Source of the DNA: Atrichornis clamosus
Lineage: Eukaryota; Chordata; Aves; Passeriformes; Menuridae
Direction: 5' to 3'
NCBI GenBank assembly: GCA_013400975.1
Contig: WBMZ01006384.1
Location: 1-64,000 of the forward strand
DNA length: 64,000 bases
Shown here in pieces: positions 1-13,300 of the stretch. How positions within the stretch are numbered: the stretch's first letter is position 1; each line of letters starts with the position of its first letter. The notes under the pieces are model-generated. The model worked only from the letters and a program-made list of their open reading frames with translations, searched no databases and was not told the origin of the DNA. The translations under genes and the position numbers were made by a program.

Positions 1-15
1 TATATATATATATAT
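1..15. repeat. (TA)n microsatellite at the window edge
   Basis: Seven and a half TA units, possibly longer beyond the left edge. Confidence 0.8.
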
Positions 16-1122
16 TTGTCATGGCAGCTTAGGAAAATCCCCTCAGTTTGCGTTTGCAAGGGCTGCATTACATATGCAGAGTGAAACCAATTGTCAAAAA
101 ATGTAAATTCTTGACCTCCCCTGACTGGCAGAAAGCCATATAGCACTCCAAAACTTTAATACCAGATGGTCTGGACTGTCTAGCCATCTTCAAAAATCTT
201 TAGAGTTACCATGAGTGAAATTCCATCCCCACCTGTGGTTTATACTAAAGCTCCTTTTATTGCTGGCAGACTTCAGAATTATTTCACCCAGAATCTCTTT
301 GCATGTCTTGTCATGGCACACAGAAATAGGACAACATTGTGCTGTGCTCTGCAACCCGTTTGATGTGTGCATTTGATGCAGATGTTACAAAAGCAAGATC
401 TCTGACAATTCTTTAAAACCCAAATCCCTGGATTACGCATGACTTCTGAACTTGGTCTTTCCCACTGCCATTTCAGAGAGAGAAATGTAGACAGTGGTGG
501 CAGCAGTAGATGACCAGAATCAGGTCTGAGCTTGGCTGCATATCTGTGCATGAGGAGAAGTACCAACAGTCTTCTGACAGAAAAGCATTCGTGTTTCTGA
601 CATTGAAATGTTCATGTCTCTGAGAGCCCTGGGCCTATGATAAAGGAAATATTTTGCTGATCAAAAGCTGCTTCCCATCTTCTCTGAAGCAAATGTGTAA
701 GGCCACATTTCTAAGTTTATTTGGTTTTTTCATTGTGTGTTGAGCAGCTGATTTTATTAAATTTCTTCTTTTGTGAGTATTTCTTTGTCTTCTTTGCTAT
801 ATCTTCATGGCCTCAGTGTTTGCTTTTCCAGAGTGCCTGCTGTGTTTATGATAATCAGTATGTCAAATCAAAAGAAGTTGCTGGGAAGGCTTAAATGTTA
901 CCACATCCTGAGGAATTTTTCCTTTGCATGGGTGAAAGACATAGATATATATTAAGTTTAAAACATTAACCCTTAGTAATAACATTAGAGTCTACTCCAA
1001 TTTTCCTTCAGGGAGACTGTCTCATTAGGGTTCCTGGAGGTAGGAAATAACCCCTGGGAAAGCCACAGAGATGATGATGGAGTACTCCCCCACCATTCCC
1101 ACGAAATCTCAGTACCACTCAC
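1..1122. other. SLC13A4: SLC13A4 intron 8 (partial)
   Basis: This is intronic sequence downstream of exon 8. It starts with a short TA repeat at 1-15. I found no SLC13A4 exon 9 (expected to begin with a residue like QYPAAEVVNFG) and no repeat family that I recognise. Confidence 0.7.
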
Positions 1123-1313
1123 TTGTTGAAGTGCTCCAGGAATATGAGGCTGGTGGAGGTGCCAATGATGGTTGTCAGCCCTCCAATGGTTGCGGCGTAG
1201 GAGATGCTCAGTGAGAGGCATTTGCAGACCATGTGGTCGTGTCTGGTCTGGTACCGGTGCTTGGTGCTCAGGCCGAGGTCTGAGGGCTCCGGCGGCAGGA
1301 CCAGGATCTGAGC
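1123..1313 (-). CDS. SLC13A4: SLC13A4 coding exon 8 (sodium-site loop)
   Basis: This 191-nt exon encodes residues 241-303 plus two bases of residue 304. The acceptor is CCCACAG and the donor AA/GTGAGT. The first 20 residues (AQILVLPPEP onward) are a diverged linker with high GC content. From residue 268 it becomes highly conserved: MVCKCLSLSISYAATIGG, then LTTIIGTSTSLIFLEHFN. The GTSTS segment corresponds to the unwound loop that coordinates sodium in DASS transporters. Exon 9 would continue the codon to the left and is not visible within the window. Confidence 0.95.
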
Positions 1314-4300
1314 CTGTGGGGGGATACATTCACAAGGAAAGCAGGTGATCAGAACAGCAACCCAACCTGCTCCAATGCCATCGTGATACTGGGCCCAGAG
1401 AAGCTGCAGGTTTGCATAAGAGAGGGCAGATTTTCTTCACAGGGATTATCTGGGATGAGTCCTGGAAACCCGTCCAGGGACCTAGTCTGTGACAAAAGTG
1501 TAGGACAAACAGACTTCTGGCTAAGGTTTGGGCCAGCTCCAGGTCTGAATGGAATATCAGTGGGATACCAAAAGCTTTTGAGGGCTGCAGGGACAGGATG
1601 CCAGCACTGCAGCAGCAGGAATCCATAATCCTTGAGGCTTATGAGCAGCCACCACACAAAGCCTTGGGGAACTTTTTGCGCTTAAACTGGCTCACGGCAG
1701 CTTAGGGATGGAGTGCTGGGGGTCTCAGAATGGCATGGAAATGGCTGAGCAATGGGAATAGGGAAGAAAAAATGCCAGAAAATTTTGCTCCTAAAGAAAG
1801 TGACAGGAAATTTTCTATGTTGGTAAATCAAGCTCTTGTGCTGAGAAAAAAGGTACAGTACTTCAAGGCACTTCACATGCAATCCAAGGCTGTAATTTAG
1901 GAATGAGGGAAGACGCACCAAGTGGTTCAGATTGGCTTGCTACATTTACTAATTTGTATTTTGGTTTATCTAGTAAAATCAGTTATGCTATAGATTCATC
2001 ACCATTGTGAAGGTAAAAATAACTAAAAACCTGCAGGTTAAAAGTGAGTATATTAGTGACAAAATAATCATTGAATGCATATTAATGTGGGTTTAAGAGG
2101 AAATTAAGAACCAGTGCATTAGTCTCTTTTGAAAATATACACTTAGAATCTTTTGAACTGTGAACACAAATGTGTGTGTTGATTTTAGCCTATTCTTTCA
2201 TGGACATGAGTTTTTGCCATTAAGACACTACAAAATTGTCATCCAAACACGAATTTCTTCTTGGATCCTCTCAAGAGAAGTAGAAATGCTGGAATGAACT
2301 GATGTGATGAAGAATTTTGAGGGTGGATGTTTTGCAAGACAAAAAGGAGGTGTATATTAAAACTAGATTACAAACTGGCTGAAGAGATTAATGGTCCATG
2401 CCTGCTGCTTTTTTCATTCTGAGTAGGATTTTGTGTGTCAGGGGTTGTTATTTTTGGGTTGGGCTGGTTTCCAAGGAGGATTTGCAGAAACAAAGTGGCT
2501 ATTACAGTCAAATAATAAGGGAAACTCGTGATCACATTAGTGGATGTAAAACTAAATGAATTGTCCCAGTCATTGGGGAAGGGTCTGCTGAACATCCCTG
2601 TGCTGTGTGCATCTAAATGGGAGCGAGAACTAGCAAAGGGCCAAGCCATGGCTGTGGTGAGATGATGGAGAGTGATTCCATGTAACACAGCTTGCAAGAA
2701 ACAAATATAAAACAGCGGGGACCAGGTGACATTCACGTCTGTCTTTTGCCTCACCCCCAGGGGCAACCAGTAACAGGACAAGAGGATACAGTCTTAAGAT
2801 GCTCCAGGGAAAGTTTAGGCTAGACATTAGAAAAAAATTCTTCACAGAAAGAGTGATTAGACATTGGAATGGGCTGCCCAGGGAGGTGCTGGAGTCACCA
2901 CCATCCCTGGAGGCGCTTAAAAAAAGACTGGATATGGCAGTCAGTGCCATGGTTTAGTTGATAAGGTGGTGTTAGGTCATAGGTTGGACTTCAGTATCTC
3001 AATGGTCTTTTCCAACCTAGTTAATTCCATGATTCTGTGATTTCCTTACCTGAGGAAGGTGCTGCCCATTGCTGGTAGAATTCATTGTTCCAATAGGGTT
3101 GGCTATCATGTGCACACCGTTCATACTCTGTAAGGAGGCAGATGCCTTTGGGTTAGCCTTTCTTATGTTCCTGGGGGCACTTAGAATAGAATTTGTGATG
3201 CTTTATAAAGGTCATGGGTAGAAGGCTTTGGGGACGAAAAAGAAAAAAGTAAAAAAAAACATAATTCCAAACCCACAGCAAAATCCAACCCACTAAAATT
3301 CAGCTGTTAATTTTACACTGGAAAATAAAACTTAAAAAAAAGATATAAAAAAAACCCAAACACCATTTTTTATTTTTAAATGATCTTAAAGTCTGATTAT
3401 AATGAGATTAGATCTTCCTCTGTCATGTAGGAGAATCTAACAAGTCCCTAGAGGGTGTGACTTTGTGATATGTGTAGGCTTTTGTAGCAACAGAAATGTC
3501 TCAGCTGCAAAGCTGGCAGTATCAGAGCAATAAAAGATCTTATCTGAATTTGCTAGAAACCATTTGGAATTGTTAGTTTACTGACTGGATCTCAGGATCT
3601 CCAGCAAGACGTACAACAAACTTATGTTGTTTTGTACTTATGTTGTTGTTGTTGTTATGGAGCGAATGTTCCCCAAATGATTTGTGCAAGCAGGCTGAGA
3701 GGTTAAACACAAAGCAGGACATTCTGCAGTGCACACTTTCTGCCATCAACCACCAAATAAAGGAAACAGCAGGTTACTTCAGAGCTGTCTGCATTTTGCT
3801 CTGATGGTTCCTGCATTAAAAGACAGTGTAGCTCAGAAGATTCTACCTATGACAATACCTTTGAGTGCACCAAGGAGCTGAAGTCAGTAGTAGTAGCACT
3901 AAAAACAAAGAGAGGAAAACATACTTTAAAATTGCCTGTTCTCCCAGCTCCTGCACAAGGCACACATCATGGGTAGGAGGGGCACCATCTGCAGGAGAAC
4001 TAGTGCCTACTGAAATGCTGAATATCATTTAGTAGAACCTCTTATGTGGTCTCTTGGCCAGATACATAAGAGTCATCACTATGTTCCACAGCTCTATCTC
4101 TAGCTGTGTAGCAGTGGGGTTCCACCTCCCTGCAAGAAAAATTCTGTTCCTTGGTAGAATATATCCCATTCCAGGAGTGAATCACCAGGCGATCCAGCAC
4201 CACTGCTGCTTGGTCTAAGCAAGTTCTTCCTCTCCCTACTGTTCCAGTGCTGTTTCTGAGTACCTACCTGTACCACATTAAAGCCTTCACTAGAACCTGC

Positions 4301-7300
4301 CCTGTGTGGAATGTGGACCATGCAAAGAATCCACTGAACTTATTTCCAGAAGATGTGCTACTTTTCCTGCCAAATTCCAAGCTCTTTTTCAAGTAATCCT
4401 CTTTTAATAATAGTTCTGTGTGAAATATCCCACACATACATTTCAATAGGCTTAAAGAGATTAATGGCACAATGCCAAACTGAAAATTTGATTCTATATT
4501 GGATGGAAAATATGGCTGGGATAAAAAGAGATAACAGAAGGAATACTGGAGAACCCATTAGTCTCTAGACTAATATGATAACTATTTAGATCTTGCAAGT
4601 TAACTTAAAGTCATCAATCTGTGCTGTTTGAATGATAATATTTGTTTTAAAGGAAATTAAAATTTAAAGTAAAAGGGACTTGTTTCTCTTTTATTTTGAA
4701 TAGTTGTGAACAATATAGAATGAGCTCAAAAAGAGACTCTGCAATTTGTTCTCACCCTTCATAAGAAGATGCTCCTCAAGACTGGCCTATAATAAATTTT
4801 TAGGACATTACCTTTGTATATTGTCTTGTATATTTTGAACTGATGGTTAATTAGGTAATTCGGCAAAGAAAGGAGTCCTTTACTTGGTTTAGTCTTTTCA
4901 CCTTACTAGATTCTACCGCAAATAGAGACCTGATTGAAATTGTTAGTGCTTCAAACCTCTGAAGAAATTTGTCTATATTTAAAGAAATCTTTTACAAAAT
5001 TTTGGGGAGAGGAGGGGTGTATTTTTGTTGGTTCTCCCTCTGACCGTGTTGCCCCCGATCCCCTGCTCTCATCCCTCTCTTAAATGCAGACAGTTCAGAC
5101 TTTCTTCAGGAATGCTCTGTAAGAGATTTCCCTCTGGATATGTCCTGTGGAAAATCCATGCTGTACTTGGATCCTTTCCATCACTGTTCCTTCAGGGGAA
5201 CAGAAATAAAAGTCTAAGGACAGCACTTTCTTACACAGCACAAACACAGACTTCAAAAGAGCTTTCAAACCCCAATAAACATTTTTCTTCTCCCTAAAAT
5301 GTCCACAGTGTTAAAAAATAACTGAAAACTGTGAAGTTTAAGTGAGATCCAGACCATTACATTAATCCCATTTATCATGTAAGCCTTCCTTGTCAGTCAC
5401 ACGTGAAACGTTCACTTGTAAGATTCTGCTTGCCCTTCCTGGCTCTACTCCTGGGTTCATCTCATTGCAACCTGTGTAGGGCTCAAATCTCCAGTCCCGA
5501 TGTACAGGGTTCATCCTTACTCCTCATTGATGAAGATAAGCTCCAGTGAAGGTTGGCCGTGCTTTTCGCCGAGACCTGCAACAAAGGAAGAGAAAGCAGC
5601 CTTGGGGGAACAACTGAGCTGAGCCTCTGGCTCACACCTCTGGACCTGGACAAGTTACTGCAAACAGAAGCTCGTCCAAACCACCTCAGGTGCTCTCTTT
5701 ATGCAGTACTTTATTATTTTATGTTGTACTGATCATGTGCATTTGGCAATTAAAAGGCTATCACACCTATATATAATGAACAAGGTTGGATGAAATTTTC
5801 AGCCTGGAAACTGTAAACTGAAAGAAAAGAGGGATTCTTTTCTTCCTAAACCCTTTGTTTCTGGGAATGAATGAAAAAAATGAACCTTAGAGCTCTTATC
5901 AATTTTTTATTTTGGGTTTATCAAGAGAACACTTTTGGGCTTCTTCTAAACTTCCTGGACTTTATTCCCAGAGGTTTCCTTCCAACCCTGTAAAATCCTA
6001 TGACCTAAGAGTTTACAACAAACAACTCCAGTAGATGCTCTATTTCAACCTAAACAGTTTTCCAACTCCAATTCTTCCATCACTTCTTGAAACTTTCTTT
6101 CATTTTTGAAAGGAATATTAGAGTACAAAAAGAAAGAGTACAGATCGGTGTTTTTGACAGGATAAGTCAGACAGATCTGACCTTGACAGAATTTTGATAG
6201 TATGTATCATCAAGTCTGGTCACTGATAAACAAGCTGATAAATAAATGAGACAGGAATGGCCAATATTGACAAATACCTATTGGCTTGTTTTCTTCAGCA
6301 ATGGTGCTGCCTGCAGTAGTGATGACCTCGCACTCCTCCTCAGCATTCACCAGCTCCTGCAGCACTGCCTCCACGATTGGCATCACCATGGCTGTGCTGG
6401 AGGTGTTGGAAAGCCACATGGAGAGCACTGTGGTGCAACACATAAAGCAAAGAAGCAACCTGCAGTGTGACACAGAGAAATGCGAGGAGTTGGAGGTGGC
6501 AGAAAGAGGAGGAGAAAACCTGTAAGCTTTCAAACTCTGAGAGGAAAGGTGGATATGAAAAATGCCCCAAACCAAGGTAGCTTTTGCCCATGGATGGGAA
6601 GATCAGAGTTGTTTGAAGGTGCTGCTGTCAGCCTCAGAGTACCCCAAAGGCAAATGTTCACTCACATGCCTGGCTTCGCTCCAGCCATCATCACCATGCG
6701 CAGGGCAATTCGCTTGTGGAGATTCCACTTTTCTACAGAAGCTGCCACGCAAATCACACCCATGAGGAGCAAAGTTGTGTTCTTGAAATATTCAGCAGCC
6801 ACCTGCATGAAGGGCCGGGGGAAGCAGTCAGTTAAAAGAGCAATAACTTCCCTACATAGAAAGCTTGCTGAATGAGAAGAAATATGGTATGGTGAAATTT
6901 TTTCTCCCTAGAGGAATAATGACAGGGAGCTGGAGAAAATGAAGAATCCATAAGTCAGAATATTCTCTTTAATCTCTTTCATGTTGTGTTTACAAATAAG
7001 GCTCTATACCCTATTGTTTATAGGCTTCTCAGTTTTGAAGAGATCAAGAGAAATGTTATTTTTTTGAGCAGGATGTTCAGTGCCTGCAGTTAATCAGTCA
7101 TACTCAACTAGGCTCAGATGCAAACCAGACAAAACTGCACTGAAGGCAGCCTATTCATGTGCTTCATCTGCTTTTTCATTCTGGAGATATCGTTGTCTAT
7201 CTTGTCTGTATTTATTCTGCCTTGTTCAGTTTTTGGGCAAAATGTGGCATCCCTAGAACATACAGCTTCAGAAAAAAAGTCCTTTGAGACTTGCTCTTTG

Positions 7301-10300
7301 AATACAGTAAAAAAGGTTGGTTTATTTCTGCAGTGATCCACAAATCCTGTGCCAAAACTTTTCACATTGGAAATCTATTTCCATTTTATCAGGAAAATAG
7401 GGAAAAGTTACAATAAAAGAACTTTAATTTAAAGAGGATGAGAAAAAACCATCAACTGGCTCAGGAAAATATTCTGAGACCACCTCCAAAGCAGCATTCT
7501 TGGATTTGGGGCTTGCTAAAATATGAGAAGATATTCTGTGAAGCAAGTGCAAAAATGACAAATTAGGCAAACCATAAAATTCACACACAGACACACACAC
7601 ACACAATTCTGTGCAAGCAAAAAAAATGGGACAAAATAAAAGTTACAAACAGATGCTTAAAGTCTAGCTAGTTTTAATTTCATTCTGATGCAGTCTTTTC
7701 TAATTGTTCTGGAATATTTTTCAAAAACCATAGTTTCTTCAGTTTAAAACTATTCCTCTAAACAAATGTAGGTGCTAGCATTTTAAAACAATTAAGATCA
7801 GAGAAGGCAGTAGTTTTCCCTTGGGCTTCAGGTATAGTGATGCTTCTTCATAAAGTGCAAGAATGACACGAATGTTATTTTGTGATCTCTGCAAAAAGTT
7901 ATGTAATTAATGACTTTTATTTAGTAAATCCCTATGGTGACCTAAATAGACTTGGCCATCATAGTTGTGTGCCAGAACTTTTAAATATCACTTTTTTTGC
8001 TTTCTTCCACTGGATTCTTTCTCATTAACTTTATTTTTCTGCTACCTTTTCAAAAAATATCATGAGGTGAATGAATGAAATCCATCAAGCCAGCAGCAGA
8101 AACAACCTGTTTTTTCCCTTTGTTCCTTTCATAGTTATCTTGGAGAAATAAGTGAATGCTAATAGTCTTGTTAATACCAAAATACATATATATGATACAT
8201 TGGTTCATGTTCTGAAGTTCCTGTGAATTATTTGTAGCTTAAATAGCAGTAATGTGCAAGGCAAGAGTCACTCCAGAACAGCAGACTGGAAATACTGCAG
8301 CATCATCAGAGTTGTTTATTTTTGAATGCAGGGACTTATTTCTGTTCCTAAAGCAAATAATACATTATTTTCAGTAGTTTTACTATCATTTTATGTTGAA
8401 TTTCTCTCAGACTGCTACTAAATTTTCCTTCTCCAATATGCTGCCAAAATTTTAATGAAAATGCCCAACTACTTTACCTTTATGTTAGGAAAAAAAATTG
8501 TGAAAATACTGAATTGTGTTTGTATGAAAATATATCTCATTATATTACAAAGCTAAGGGGAATAAGAGATCATAAAACTCTTGGATCATGCTTGTCTCTA
8601 TCCATTTATGGGTATTCCCAGTGTCAGATTGTGATAGAAATCCAACAATTTTATGTCTGCTGTATATCCTTCTGCATCCTTATCTGTATTACTGGTCCTT
8701 AAATCAAATCTGCTGTACTCTTATGCCCCAAAAAAGAGATAGAAAAAAGCAGGGGAAGAAAAGTTGTAGACAAAATAAAATACATTCTTGACATATAATG
8801 AAAGAAATTAACATTCAAAAAAAGCCTCAAGTAAGCAAATTCAAAACTGATCATTTAGACTTTTTTGTAGAGCTTCTCCTTTGCCTGAGAACTCATGGCT
8901 ACAATGCAGCACTAGGTTACAGCTTTGAAAAAGGACAAGACATTCACCTGGACAACACAGTTATCTTGTCTTCTGCAGTAAATGGTACCTGGTTTTAGCA
9001 TAAGTAGCCTCTGGCCTTACGTGACATCCATTATAAATATAATTGGAAGGAAACTCTTCGGTGTATCCTATAGCTGCTGTTTGCATGGTCTTGAGGAGGG
9101 GAAAGGTGGTGCAATAGTTTTTGGGAATCATTAGTGATGCAGTAGCTGAAAGAAGCTGAAGGGATGGACACCGCTCCTGGCTAGGACAGCCTATGTTATA
9201 TCCTATGTCTATTCAGTAGAAGAAAGAGCTGTTGTGACCAAGTTACACATTACAAGATGTACTCTTCTTTCTCCCGTTCCTCAAAGTCTTGCCACGGCAC
9301 TAAGATCAGTCTCAGTCAAATAATTAACTGTGAGTAAGAACATAAAATGACAAAAAGTGCACAATGGTCTGACCTCACTGGACTTCATGACTCCAAAGAG
9401 AGGGTACAGGAAAGCAGGAACTAAGGCTGCTGCTCCGAGAGGCACTGCTTCAGAGACCCAGTACACAGCTGTCACCATCAGCACGTAGGCACACGAGGCT
9501 TCCTGCAGGGACAAAGCGCAGAGCATGTGTGTTGCTGCCCCACCACTTGCTGTGGAGCTCTGTGAGCTCACTCACGGCATTCATCCGACTGTGGGTGCCT
9601 GGACTTAAAAAAACCCAAAAAGGACCGAACTGGGACCCCCAAAGGTGCAGCTGTTTGGGTGTGAAATCTAGGCTACCATCTGAAAGAACAGTTTCAGGAG
9701 TTAATGAAAGTTTTCACACATAAGCCAAGGCAGAACATCTGGGGATGCATCAAGGGATAAGTCTATTTATCAGCAAAATAATGGCTTCAAGTGCATTTAC
9801 AAATTTGTTTGATTTCCATAATCCAATATCTACCAAGCATTCAATCATGACTACTAAGATAACACCTGTGGATCTGTTATTTCTGCATGTTTTTCTCTCG
9901 AATACTGGACAAAGACAGGAACTGGTGGTTTTCAGGACCAGATGAGGGCATTCATATTTGCCATAGTATGGACAAAACTGCCTTGTAGTTATTTGGGGAA
10001 ATGCTCTAGAAAAGTGATTTTTTAAAACAATGTGCAAGCATTTTTGTCAGCTGGTTTTATTTGCTCAGGTAATTTCTACAGCTTTTTGGAAGAAAACCAC
10101 AGACCTGCAGGTTTGAAGGCAATGGGTAATGGAGTTAATCAAACCAATTTGCTGCTGTCCAAGGTTCTGGTAGAAAAAGTCATGAGAGCATCGTGCTGAG
10201 CAGTCATGGAGAGAGCTGGGATATGATGGAGAAAGGTGCTACATGCTGAATATTTCCACAGAAAAGCACAGCTAGTCCATGCAAGTCTTCTGGCCCATTT

Positions 10301-13300
10301 CCTAGATAGATATGTCTTTACTTATGGCACTCACTGGAGTTTTCCTTTGGCTCACTTTGCTTTACTTAGCAATAGTTTCTATACTTAGAAACCTGAGGAT
10401 ATCTTCTGGTAATAACTACAGAAACTACCCTCAGGAAAAGGTTTTTCCTTTCATTTTCTCAAATTTGAGGCCAAGTTCTGTACTGGGGCTAACCTGCTGT
10501 TCTAGAGCAGCTAGCAGTCCTGCACTGATTTCCACCAGCTATAAATCTATCTGTTCTTTGTTATGCACTGGATGTTCCATAAGAATTTATCGAGTCATAT
10601 GGATTCACAGCTCACAAATGGCTGCTGTTTAGAAAATTCATCATTCACATGCTATTTGAGTGTCTTAAAATATAATTTAATTACTTTTGTTTCCTGACAG
10701 GATGACTTCTAAATAAAGCAGATTTCAAGAAGTCACCCAAGCAATTTCCACAGATTCCTGTGCAAATCAATGAGCATGTATTATATTTCATTGTTTTCAA
10801 TCAGTTTTGTGAACAAGGTGGTAAAGTCTAAAGTGAAATGATACAGGGATGTGATTTCAATGAAATGAGTCAATAGCTTGTATTTGAATCCATATTTATA
10901 CATGTCATTTTTATATTACCTCTAACAAAGAGCACAATCAGCTGTTCCTCTTTTTTTTTTTTTTTAGTACAGCTTAGAGTAACAATAGGCAGAACACAGC
11001 CCAGAGAAAAAGTTAAGACAGATTGATATGTGCTCTTTCCTTCACTTGTGTAAGAATTGCAGCCAGGGTTACTCAGCAGCTTGGATTTAAATTAGCTGCC
11101 AGATCTTGCTCTGGCTCCTATTTCAGAAAAGTGTAACATTAAACAGTTATAATTCAACTAAGCCAGGGTGAGTTACTGGATATTAGGGTAAATTTCTTCA
11201 CTGGTAGGGTGGTCAGGCATTGGAATAGATTTCCCAGAGATGTGTTGGATCCACCATCCCTGGCAGCTTTCAAAGAGCAGGTGGATGTGGTTCTTGGGAA
11301 TATGGTTGGACTGGGTTAATGGTTGGACTTGATGATCTCAGAGGTCTTGTCCAACATTAATGATTCTATGATTCTATGATTCTATGATTCTATTAAGCAC
11401 GGCCTCCAAAATAAGTGAAATAAATTTATAAGGAAACCTAACTTCCTTGAAGCAGATAAACTTGAGAGATTATAAAAAGTATATGAAAGGCTATTGGATA
11501 AATTTAGCTCTGGATTAGCCAACTTGCTGCACGGTCACCTTTAACTACATTACACTTCAAGGTTAGTATTCCACAGAGAGCACAACACAGGGCCATTTTT
11601 GTGACCTAGTCACTATTTAACACATTTTTAATCTTTAACTCACTAGTTTCTGCTAACAAATGTAGCAAATGTTTGCATGAGCTCTGCACCACATCCAGCA
11701 GTTTGAGGAAAAAAAATAACTTCTAATGAAAAAGCATTGATTTTTATTTTAAAGTAGTGCAGATGTAAGATCTAAGGGGTATGTTTTGCCAAAGTTAATA
11801 AAATTAATTTCATCCTAACCTGAATCTAGACCATTTTCTCACTCCAAAAATATACTTCTCTTTAATTTCTTTGAGAAGTGATGTTGTTTTCTATTACTCC
11901 TCTGAACGTGGCAATAAAATAGGCTGATAGTGAAAATGTAATAGGACAAAGGGGAGTTCCACCTCTATCAAAACCTCACTGGGATGAGCATTGAGTCTTT
12001 GTGTTTCCTACACACTAGGCTGCAATCATTTTACAAAAAAAAAAAAAACCAAACCAAAATAAACCACATTTTTAAATGGCATAAAACTGTATAGCAAGTA
12101 CTCGGAAAGCCAAGCTTGCTAATCTCCACTAAAAACTTAATCGGCTTGTCTAGCAACTTTATTTATTTTCTCAGTTTGTTTCCAAGAGAAACCATATTAA
12201 TCTCTTCCATTTAATTGAACTGAGTTTATATATTTAATTAATGGTTACCAGAGCTACTAAGTACTAGACTGAAGTAGTGGCAGCATAATTTTAACTGTTT
12301 TCTCACTTGCTCTTTTCCAGCTGGAAATTACTGTTAAGCTCACCTCAGGGTTTGAAGCAGAGAATAGGAAAACATGTGATGACTGGAGGGACTCTCATCT
12401 ACTTATCTGTCTTCAGACAGTCCCTTAGGTGAAAACAAAAGAGGAGCTGAAAGGAAAGCATGGCTAAAAATTCCACACTAAGGGTCATGCATAAAACTTC
12501 TGTAACTAAAATATCCAAGGATCTCAGAGTGATTAAAAGGAAGAACAAACTCTGTGTTGGACATTTGCCCACTTAGAGGTGTGCACTGCATACCTTGCAT
12601 GCAGACCTGGGTTAAGCTCTGCAAAGAGGTAGTCCAGTCTCTGGACTAACATCTTTGATTTTTTGGGGATCATGCTAAAATTCCATCCTTCAGCTTGTGT
12701 AAATAAACCCAAAGGTAAATGAAAGTATGTTATTTATGGCTCTTCAGAGCACGTTCTGTGCTTTAGGGTCCATTCTGCTGATTTGGTATGTCAAGATATC
12801 AACACCCCCTGACACTGGGTGTCTCACAGCTCTGTCGACAGCTGACTTTGGAGGAGCCATCCAAATGTCCTTGACTGGGTACAGCGTGGCCACAGGACCA
12901 GCGGTCATAGAAAGCCTGTCCTCAAGTGACTGAATTCATGTGGCATGTTTTATAGAATCTCTGGTGGCTTCATGATCAAAAGAACAAAACAAAAAAACAC
13001 TCCAAAAAGTGGATAAATGTTACAAAAAAAGAGGCAAAAATGCTCACATGTCACTGTGAACAATGAAGGAAATAAGAACAAAATGAAAAAGACCCACAGT
13101 TTACAACGCACACAATTTTTTTTTTTCCCAAAATGTGTCATGACCTGAAAGGCATTTATGTGTGTCCAAACCTGTGGCACAAGTTCAGTTACAGCTCTGG
13201 AAAAGGAAGAAGAATTCAAGCAAATTTTCTCAAGTTTATTTTATACCCACCTGTTTCTTGTCACAAAATAATATAAAAGCAGCTGTGGACTTTATTGCCA

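Noticed and set aside
2368..2950. Overlapping 106- and 137-codon minus-strand frames
   Set aside because: They run partly through the antisense of the CR1 fragment at 2765-3040 and have no domain of their own.
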